Below are positions 1-4,989 of a stretch of DNA of 12,374 bases, piece by piece. Position numbers and translations under genes: made by a program. A model generated the notes under the pieces. The model did not search any database, was not told where the DNA came from, and saw only the letters and a program-made list of their open reading frames with translations. Origin of the DNA: DATKGL01 sp035510795 (lineage in GTDB: Bacteria; Patescibacteriota; Saccharimonadia; Saccharimonadales; UBA4665); assembly GCA_035510795.1 (NCBI GenBank), contig DATKGL010000029.1, positions 1-12,374 of the forward strand, given 5' to 3'. Each line of letters opens with the position of its first letter. Positions within the stretch are counted from its first letter, which is position 1.

Positions 1-1
1 T

Positions 2-85
2 AGTTGGCTTGATGATAACAACATTAATAGCATGGCCGCTAGAGCAATTAGAAAAATTTATCAAAAAAAATTAGACAATTTATAG
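2..85 (+). CDS. C-terminal fragment of an unidentified protein
   Basis: An open frame enters from the left edge and stops at TAG 83-85, giving 27 residues that begin SWLDDNNINSMAARAIRKIY and end in KKLDNL. The fragment is basic and looks like an amphipathic helix, typical of the tail of a soluble protein. It is too short to assign to a family. It is convergent with the next gene on the - strand. No promoter or start is inside the window. It could be a chance open frame, because only 28 codons are visible, but the helix-like composition and the stop just before a hairpin-containing gap favour a real gene end. Confidence 0.45.
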   Translation, partial: SWLDDNNINSMAARAIRKIYQKKLDNL

Positions 86-115
86 TCCAATCACATTATT
101 ACTTGCTTTCAAGGG

Positions 116-132
116 ATACTTGCTGCAAGTAT
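116..132. repeat. 17-bp perfect dyad in a convergent gap
   Basis: ATACTTGCTGCAAGTAT is a perfect palindrome with 8-bp arms around one base. As RNA it would fold with a 6-bp stem and a GCTGC loop. The half-site ACTTGCT also occurs alone just upstream, near 101-107. There is no T-run after it. It lies 30 bp after the stop of the left-edge gene, so a 3'-end hairpin or a protein-binding site are both possible. Confidence 0.4.
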
Positions 133-183
133 ATAGTTGCCGTGGCGTCGTGACTATCCCGTAGAATGATTAATTATTTTTTC

Positions 184-216
184 ATTTAATTCGTTCGAGC
201 AGCAAACGAATTAAAT
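184..216. terminator. 12-bp perfect hairpin between convergent genes
   Basis: Arms ATTTAATTCGTT (184-195) and AACGAATTAAAT (205-216) are exact reverse complements around a 9-nt loop. The hairpin sits 19 bp beyond the stop of the 236-1978 gene and between two convergent genes, the usual place for a bidirectional terminator. The stem is AT-rich and neither side has a proper T-run, so termination is inferred from position and structure only. Confidence 0.5.
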
Positions 217-235
217 CTGTAGCGTTGCCGTCAAA

Positions 236-1978
236 CTAGTTGGGCACGACGCTGAGCGCACCTAACAGCTGAATCATTTCTTCAATATCTCGAGGTTCAA
301 GCTCGACTCTTTTAGTTTTTGATAATTCCATAGGTGGGTAGATCTCTCTTCTGCCCATGCTGCGCATTCCCGCTGCCCCTCCTTCCAGCCGAACAAAAAA
401 TGTCTGGTCAGGGCGAGCCTCAATTTGGGCAGCTAACTCAACGTTGCCGTTGCTTTGATTAATCATTACGTCTTTTAGTAAGCCCCTAAAATTAGATCCT
501 TGGCTCGCCAGTCGTCCAACCACGGAAAACAGGTTCTCGGTCAGAGGGTCGTATTCCCCTAGGTAGGAATCAATAACTTTATCGGCGCCAATTTTTCTAA
601 ATGTAGTTGCGGCAACTGAACTGTGTTTTTTGGCGTCGTTATCAATTTTTCGCTCAACGTTTCTCTGTCTGACCAAGTTGTGTAGCTCTCTGGCCAGGTG
701 TCTATTTGCACCCTTTGACATCAGGGTACCGTGCCGCCATTTAGCGTCAACATCCAGCCAAGATATGGCTTCGCCGTCCATTTGTCTTTTTGCTATTAAG
801 TTCTTCATATCTTGGTATTCTTTCGGGTCTTTTGGTATACCGGCCATACGCCCGGTTTGCTCCGGCAGGTATTCCTCTGTTATGGCCGCGGCTATCGAGA
901 GGTGCTGTTTCTTGGCGCTGTTATGCTTGAATTTGGCGACACGTTGAATGGTCTGAAGCAAGCGCTCTGGAGAAAAATATGACTCTGCCGAGAACAACAT
1001 AATGGCCTCCCGGCTAGGCGGTTGTATGACTAATTTTCGGATATTCTGAATTTGCTGATAATTGAATGGTTCATTAGTCTGTGGGTTAATCACATCGTCC
1101 TCGCTGAAGCGGACAATTGGGATGGCAACATTACCCCTAGTGACTGCCAGAAGGTCTATAGCATTCTTATCATAATTGGGCACTTTACGGCCATGGCTTT
1201 TCTTTTCTATGGGCGTCGCGAGGGGCGCTGCGAGTAGTAATTCAACCCGTCGGTTATCTGCCAACTGGACTCTGGTTTCCGTCCATGGCGTTACTAGTGG
1301 GGTCTGGAGGGATGCTCCTTCCTGGCTGAGCATCCAAAGCGGACGAGTCTTGCGGATGGATGATCTTTCATAGATTCGACGGACGTGACGGCAAAGTGCT
1401 GGAGCTAATTGTGGCAAGATTTGCTCAAGGCTTCTGACTGTTTCTAGCTGGATTAGGTCAATCAACGGCTGTTCGTCCGCAGGTTTATTGCCACGGATCA
1501 GGCTGCGGATGGCGTCAGCAATATCTTTGCGCTTATCATACGGAGTAACTACAAAGCTATCATCGGTGATTTCTTGACCGATTTGCATATAACTGCATTT
1601 ACCGCCCGTGCGCGGGGCGAAGGTTGCCAGTGGGACAGCGAGATCGCCCTGGATAACAGCTAGGAGCCTTGGGTCGGGATCGGGGTCGGAGCCTTCGGTC
1701 GGCAGGGGTTTAGCTAGTAGTAACTCAACCGGATAATTATCCCCAAATCGGGTAACGTCGTAACTAAAGGGTTGTATTGCTGTAGTTGCCAGCCGAGTCG
1801 GCGAGCTGCCGCCGGTTTCGTCAAAGACATAGAGCGCCCGCTCTATCGTCTTCCCGGCTAGACGATCCCTAGCTTCGGCGCTGGCTTCAGACGAAATAAT
1901 GTTACAAGCGTCAAAATAGTAGCTCATAACGCCTTCTAGCCTAGATCGTTGCATATTCTCACCAGAGCCCGAATCCAT
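236..1978 (-). CDS. 580-aa cytosolic protein of unknown family with internal duplication
   Basis: I do not recognise the family. There is no signal peptide or membrane segment, so the protein is predicted to be cytosolic. Residues about 46-158 and 211-328 look like two copies of one domain: each has a T-rich strand region, then VELLLAKPL / VELLLAAPL, a variable acidic or basic loop, then LLAVIQGDLAVPLATF / LLAVTRGNVAIPIVRF, then Y-x-Q-I and a V-(V/I)-x-P segment. A low-complexity SDPDPDP stretch lies in the first loop. The C-terminal third (about 340-580) is charged and probably helical, followed by a short beta-rich end. The ATG start is preceded by AAGG at 5 nt spacing. A good promoter lies upstream with a palindrome over its -10, so the gene is probably monocistronic and repressor-controlled. 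Function is unknown. Confidence 0.85.
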   Translation of the reverse strand: MDSGSGENMQRSRLEGVMSYYFDACNIISSEASAEARDRLAGKTIERALYVFDETGGSSPTRLATTAIQPFSYDVTRFGDNYPVELLLAKPLPTEGSDPDPDPRLLAVIQGDLAVPLATFAPRTGGKCSYMQIGQEITDDSFVVTPYDKRKDIADAIRSLIRGNKPADEQPLIDLIQLETVRSLEQILPQLAPALCRHVRRIYERSSIRKTRPLWMLSQEGASLQTPLVTPWTETRVQLADNRRVELLLAAPLATPIEKKSHGRKVPNYDKNAIDLLAVTRGNVAIPIVRFSEDDVINPQTNEPFNYQQIQNIRKLVIQPPSREAIMLFSAESYFSPERLLQTIQRVAKFKHNSAKKQHLSIAAAITEEYLPEQTGRMAGIPKDPKEYQDMKNLIAKRQMDGEAISWLDVDAKWRHGTLMSKGANRHLARELHNLVRQRNVERKIDNDAKKHSSVAATTFRKIGADKVIDSYLGEYDPLTENLFSVVGRLASQGSNFRGLLKDVMINQSNGNVELAAQIEARPDQTFFVRLEGGAAGMRSMGRREIYPPMELSKTKRVELEPRDIEEMIQLLGALSVVPN

Positions 1979-2005
1979 ACGAACCTTCCGCCAACCTTTG
2001 ACAGA

Positions 2006-2027
2006 TTAATATATAGCGATATATTAA
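2006..2027. promoter_or_regulatory. Operator-like palindrome over the -10/+1 of the 580-aa gene
   Basis: Two 9-bp arms, TTAATATAT and ATATATTAA, are exact reverse complements around AGCG. The dyad covers the predicted -10 hexamer and start point of the gene at 236-1978, a usual place for a repressor site. Its core TATATCGCTA recurs once in another promoter of the window (10483-10492). Confidence 0.45.
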
Positions 2028-2049
2028 CACTTATTGTAGTAATAGTCAA
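2021..2049 (-). promoter_or_regulatory. Sigma70-type promoter of the 580-aa gene
   Basis: On the - strand TTGACT (2044-2049) is followed after 17 nt by TAATAT (2021-2026), matching 5/6 and 4/6 of the -35 and -10 consensus. The start point would be near 2014, giving a leader of about 36 nt before the ATG at 1978. Confidence 0.55.
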
Positions 2050-2113
2050 AGTTTGGGTATTTTCTCTACATTTCTCGTTTGCCTATGTTTTTTAATCCTT
2101 TATATTAGATTTA

Positions 2114-2143
2114 AAAAGACCCCCTGCGGGATGGAGGTCTTTT
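2114..2143 (-). terminator. Intrinsic terminator of the DUF7144-like gene
   Basis: AAAAGACC (2114-2121) pairs with GGTCTTTT (2136-2143). Read on the - strand the stem ends in TCTTTTTAAAT, a T-run. It lies 20 bp after the stop at 2164. On the + strand the T-run is weaker, but it could act both ways. Confidence 0.7.
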
Positions 2144-2163
2144 AACTGGTTTTTGTTTATGCT

Positions 2164-2565
2164 CTAACGCTTGACTTCATCGCCCCGGACAACCAGTGAG
2201 TAAATCACAAAGATTGACAGAGCAATTGATACGACCGCCCAAAGCGGATAAATTGGCAGAAATACCAAATTCGCGATCAAGGCTAAGCCGGCAAAGAAAG
2301 TTCCGCCGATTTTAGCCCAGACTCCGCCATGCAGCATCGAAAACCCAGCGACTACCAGCAGTACGCCGATAATCAAATCGATCCAGCCCCAGGTCAGAAA
2401 GTACCCGTTGCTGACCAACTTGTCTGAGAAGACGAACAGTAATTTTTTCTGTCCGATTTCGGATACGCCCAGAATTGCTTGCGCAACTCCCAAGCCGCTC
2501 ATTAATACACCTGAAAAGAACGTCCACCCAGTCCACCCACTAACGTGATTAGTGTTTACTGGCAT
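2164..2565 (-). CDS. Four-helix membrane protein, DUF7144-like
   Basis: This 133-residue protein has four hydrophobic segments at about residues 14-34, 54-76, 83-103 and 106-126 and almost no soluble part. The pattern WTGWTFFSGV near the N-terminus, WGWIDLIIGVLLVVAGFSML in the second helix, WAKIGG, and LPIYPLWAVVSIAL before the last helix is the pattern I associate with DUF7144, a small integral membrane family common in Actinobacteria. Its biochemical role is not known. The start is well fixed: a very strong TAAGGAGGGG lies 7 nt before the ATG. A hairpin and a CCTCC sequence lie just upstream in the leader and could hide this site. A terminator follows at 2114-2143, so the gene stands alone. 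Confidence 0.85.
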   Translation of the reverse strand: MPVNTNHVSGWTGWTFFSGVLMSGLGVAQAILGVSEIGQKKLLFVFSDKLVSNGYFLTWGWIDLIIGVLLVVAGFSMLHGGVWAKIGGTFFAGLALIANLVFLPIYPLWAVVSIALSIFVIYSLVVRGDEVKR

Positions 2566-2570
2566 AAAAA

Positions 2571-2623
2571 CCCCTCCTTAAGTCCTATAAGCTTACGCTA
2601 CGCTTTATAGGCGGAGGTGTCAA
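2571..2623 (-). promoter_or_regulatory. Leader hairpin and promoter region of the DUF7144-like gene
   Basis: On the - strand, CCTATAAAGC (2602-2611) pairs with GCTTATAGG (2584-2592), a 9-bp stem with one bulged A and a 9-nt loop. The strong ribosome binding site (2571-2580) follows it, and a matching CCTCC (2613-2617) precedes it, so the larger fold could cover the binding site. A TTGACA hexamer (2618-2623) with TAGCGT 17 nt on (2595-2600) is an alternative reading as a promoter; if transcription starts there the CCTCC is not transcribed. The rest of the gap to 2767 shows nothing convincing. Confidence 0.35.
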
Positions 2624-2767
2624 GTTTATAGCTTAATCAGTTTGGCGACAGTTGATGATGATTTTAATTTGCTGGAGGCGGTCGACATTGGGCAGCTATG
2701 GTCGAAATAAGGTAAGGCGTTTGCGCCGCGTAATTTATGTAGTTTTAATGAACAAACCTCAGCTTAA

Positions 2768-2801
2768 AAGAAAAAAAGCACCGATTGTGAGTCGGTGCTT
2801 T
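2768..2801 (-). terminator. Strong intrinsic terminator
   Basis: AAAGCACCGA (2775-2784) pairs perfectly with TCGGTGCTTT (2792-2801) around a 7-nt loop. On the - strand the stem runs into seven Ts followed by CTTTT. It begins 6 bp after the stop of the gene at 2808-3077 and clearly ends that transcript. Confidence 0.85.
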
Positions 2802-2807
2802 GGATCT

Positions 2808-3077
2808 TTAGGCCCTGGTGGCCGGAGCGATTAAACGTCTCGTCGAACGGTAGTGTTCAGGCTCTCGTCCGAGGGCGCGGCGCTTTAGTGAGCTGCGGCT
2901 TTCCCAGGAAGTTCCATTTATAGGAGCAAAATTAAAACGCCTGATCTTTACGTGCCGGTCAGTCGGTTCAGACTCGTGAGCAAGGTATTGGTTGGATAGG
3001 TTTAAATACGCCCCCGGAATTCGGCTCTGTCCTGACTCAGATACAAGTTCAATTTTTTGTAATTTTACTTTTCCCAT
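2808..3077 (-). CDS. Small basic protein, unknown
   Basis: An 89-residue protein beginning MGKVKLQKIELVSESGQSR. No family is recognised. There is no membrane segment or signal peptide. The C-terminal third is very rich in arginine and serine (SSLKRRALGREPEHYRSTRR), suggesting nucleic-acid or ribosome contact, but this is only composition. The start at 3077 is chosen because GGAGGG lies 9 nt before it; the in-frame ATG at 3101 has no such site and would place the GGAGGG inside the coding region. It is a single-gene unit: a TATAAT element lies about 30 bp upstream of the start, a CRP-like palindrome sits at about -42.5, and a strong terminator follows the stop. Confidence 0.65.
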   Translation of the reverse strand: MGKVKLQKIELVSESGQSRIPGAYLNLSNQYLAHESEPTDRHVKIRRFNFAPINGTSWESRSSLKRRALGREPEHYRSTRRLIAPATRA

Positions 3078-3106
3078 GACTCTTTTCCCTCCACTTAACA
3101 TGAACT

Positions 3107-3112
3107 ATTATA
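3107..3112 (-). promoter_or_regulatory. -10 element of the small basic protein gene
   Basis: TATAAT on the - strand, with an expected start point near 3100, gives a leader of about 22 nt that contains the GGAGGG ribosome binding site. No good -35 hexamer is present 16-18 nt upstream, which is typical of promoters that need an activator. Confidence 0.55.
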
Positions 3113-3134
3113 TTGGCATTGACTGGAGAAAAGC

Positions 3135-3150
3135 TGTGATTGTGATCACA
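3135..3150. promoter_or_regulatory. CRP/FNR-type palindrome
   Basis: TGTGATTGTGATCACA matches the TGTGA-N6-TCACA pattern of CRP-type sites in every specified base. Its centre lies about 42.5 bp before the predicted start point at 3100, close to the -41.5 position of class II activator sites. A shorter perfect palindrome, TGTGATCACA (3141-3150), is nested inside. No CRP-family regulator is encoded in this window, so the binding protein is unknown. Confidence 0.45.
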
Positions 3151-3189
3151 TTGAAAGTGCGGTTTTTATAACTTAGCTGGTTTGCGCGA

Positions 3190-3558
3190 TCATCTGTATC
3201 TTTGCCACTGGCCAAGTTTTCTAACTAGTCTGACTCGGTCATGGCCCATAACTTTTCTAATGAAAACTTCCCCTAATAATCTTGGTATCTGAGGATATGC
3301 CAAGGTAGTCACTACCATCGATTCCGGTAGTTTGACCTGTGGTGGCTGCGGCCGGCCCGGACATAATATATAACCCTCATCCAACTCTTCCTGGCGCGTC
3401 GGCTCGCGCCAGCCGGCGCACTTAATCTCTGCCGCTCGGACCACCGTTACGCCGCTAGCTACCAGATCTTGCGTAGCATCATCGCACTCCAGCTCGTACA
3501 TTTTCATCGGCAGATAATTTGGGCACTCCAGGCATTGCGATGGGACTTCAAAACTCAT
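3190..3558 (-). CDS. Cysteine-containing small protein, unknown
   Basis: A 122-residue soluble protein with cysteines at 9, 12, 25, 47 and 66; the first two form CLEC. The spacing C-x2-C ... C ... C-A-G-W ... C-P-G suggests a zinc or iron-sulphur site in the N-terminal half, but no known family is recognised. The C-terminal half lacks cysteines, has two proline-rich turns and ends in a basic helix (RVRLVRKLGQWQRYR). The ATG at 3558 is chosen; a TTG immediately before it is also in frame. No ribosome binding site is visible. The start lies inside the T-run of the terminator of the LCP gene. TTGCAT and TAAGCT at 17-nt spacing within that hairpin could start a leaderless message at or near the ATG. 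The stop is TGA. Confidence 0.6.
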   Translation of the reverse strand: MSFEVPSQCLECPNYLPMKMYELECDDATQDLVASGVTVVRAAEIKCAGWREPTRQEELDEGYILCPGRPQPPQVKLPESMVVTTLAYPQIPRLLGEVFIRKVMGHDRVRLVRKLGQWQRYR

Positions 3559-3559
3559 C

Positions 3560-3587
3560 AAAAAAGCTTATCGGCCCGGGACGATAA
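3560..3587 (-). terminator. Terminator of the LCP-family gene
   Basis: TTATCG (3568-3573) and CGATAA (3582-3587) form a 6-bp stem around GCCCGGGA, followed on the - strand by GC and six Ts. It begins 16 bp after the stop at 3603. The T-run abuts the start codon of the next gene at 3558. Confidence 0.6.
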
Positions 3588-3602
3588 ATGCAAGAGTCGG
3601 CT

Positions 3603-4769
3603 TTAATTGTTCTTGGGGCTGGGTAGTAATGATTGGATAACAGATTGTATTTGCGAGTAGTCGTCAAAACCGGCAGCCGGGATGAGAGCCGATTCACCGT
3701 CGGGTGCAGTGTAGTCGCTCAGCAGATTCTGGCCGTTAATGCTGTTTAAGGTTATCTGGCTAATGTTGGTATTGTTTATCCCCTTGCCGTCCAGATACAA
3801 AGTTTCCATATCGCCGACTGACATATCGGTCTTGAGGTTGTTGCCGACGGCGTCAGCCAGGCTGCCGATTTTCAGCGGGTTGGTAATAATCCCGGCACTG
3901 GTTGCCTTGTTTTTGAGAGCTACGAGCAGTTGCTGCTGATGCTGGGTCCGGTTAAAGTCGCCATTGGGGAAGCCGTAGGCACCCGGTCCGTCGCCGCGAG
4001 CCCGCGCTAAATCAAGCGCCTGCTGGCCGGTTAGATTATTTACGCCGTTAGGCAGATTCAGGTTGGCGTAGGGGTCATACAGGCCGTACGGGTCAGGGCT
4101 GTTGATATCGACGGTCACGCCGCCGACGGCATTGACGGCGTCTTCAAAGGCGGCGTAATCCAATAGTCCGTAGTAATCGGTCGTAATCCCGAAATCCTCT
4201 TGGATTACTTCCTCCAGCAGTCCCATGCCGCCGCTGTCAAAACCGGCCTGGCTGAAGTTTTCGCTTTGTCCGTCTTCATAGGCAGCATTAATTTTTTGAT
4301 AACCGAAACCGGGTATATCGACCCACATATCGCGGGGAATGCTGATTAAAACGGCAGATTTATTGGTGGGGTTAAGACTGACAACCATGATTGAATCGGT
4401 CAGAGCAGCGCCTTGGTGGCCGGGGTCGTCAATCGAATACCCGGCCAGCAGAATATTGACCCGGCCGTTGCTGTCGTTCAGGGTGGCCGGGTGGATCAGT
4501 CCCAGCAGCGCCAGCGGATTTTTGTCGCCGGTAATTTTAGCTTCGTTGCGGTACAATTTGTAGCCGATCCAGCCGCCGCCGCCGATGCCGATAATCAAAA
4601 TAATAGCCACTAGCCAGAGAACTATTTTTTTATACGGAAATGACCGGGCGGGCTTTGGCAAAGACACGGCCGCATCGGCCGCTTCGGCACTATGAGCATA
4701 GGCATACTGCTTAAACGGCGATACTTGTGGCACTTTTAATTTAGCTGGTGATTTAGTCGATTTAGCCAT
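3603..4769 (-). CDS. LytR-CpsA-Psr (LCP) family wall-polymer ligase
   Basis: LCP proteins transfer lipid-linked glycopolymers to peptidoglycan on the outer face of the membrane. This 388-residue copy has a cytoplasmic N-terminus of about 48 residues, one membrane helix (about 49-71) and an extracellular LCP domain. Family motifs are present in order: NILLAG, TDSIMVVSLNP with D125, ISIPRDMWVDIPG with R146 and D147, KINAAYEDG, VGGVTVD (215-221), LARARGDG with R256 and R258, and GDFNRTQHQQQ with R274. It appears intact. The ATG at 4769 begins a natural basic N-terminus; an in-frame GTG at 4820 adds 17 residues, and neither has a clear ribosome binding site. It lies downstream of the deacetylase in the same direction with a 220-bp gap and no strong terminator between, so co-transcription is possible. 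A terminator follows at 3560-3587. Confidence 0.93.
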   Translation of the reverse strand: MAKSTKSPAKLKVPQVSPFKQYAYAHSAEAADAAVSLPKPARSFPYKKIVLWLVAIILIIGIGGGGWIGYKLYRNEAKITGDKNPLALLGLIHPATLNDSNGRVNILLAGYSIDDPGHQGAALTDSIMVVSLNPTNKSAVLISIPRDMWVDIPGFGYQKINAAYEDGQSENFSQAGFDSGGMGLLEEVIQEDFGITTDYYGLLDYAAFEDAVNAVGGVTVDINSPDPYGLYDPYANLNLPNGVNNLTGQQALDLARARGDGPGAYGFPNGDFNRTQHQQQLLVALKNKATSAGIITNPLKIGSLADAVGNNLKTDMSVGDMETLYLDGKGINNTNISQITLNSINGQNLLSDYTAPDGESALIPAAGFDDYSQIQSVIQSLLPSPKNN

Positions 4770-4842
4770 AAATGATTCGTTAAATTTTGCCAAAAATAAG
4801 GCAACACTTAACCTAACCACCTCAGTCTAAATAGAGTTAATG

Positions 4843-4863
4843 AATATTGCTTGAAGAAATATT
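4843..4863. repeat. Dyad upstream of the LCP gene
   Basis: AATATT arms (4843-4848 and 4858-4863) flank CTT-G-AAG, giving a 21-bp dyad with a single mismatched position in each arm. It lies 74-94 bp before the LCP ATG. Operator or leader hairpin are both possible. No convincing promoter or terminator was seen elsewhere in 4770-4989. Confidence 0.3.
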
Positions 4864-4989
4864 AAAACTGACGAGCTGTAGCTGGTCCGGCTTGGAACTA
4901 TTTTTCTTTTGGTAAAACGAGGTTTGGAGTAGTCGGGGTAAATGGAACAGAATTTTTTGTAGTCATTAACTGCAATTTTTGAGCAGTGA

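Noticed and set aside
630..1373. Several short + strand open frames
   Set aside because: All lie inside the 580-aa gene on the opposite strand and have poor composition and no start signals.
2652..2834. 60-codon open frame on the + strand
   Set aside because: It has no ribosome binding site, runs through a strong terminator on the other strand and into the end of a convergent gene; its sequence shows no protein-like pattern.
4770..4820. GTG start at 4820 for the LCP protein
   Set aside because: It adds a hydrophobic 17-residue extension with no ribosome binding site; the ATG at 4769 gives the usual basic N-terminus. Not fully excluded.
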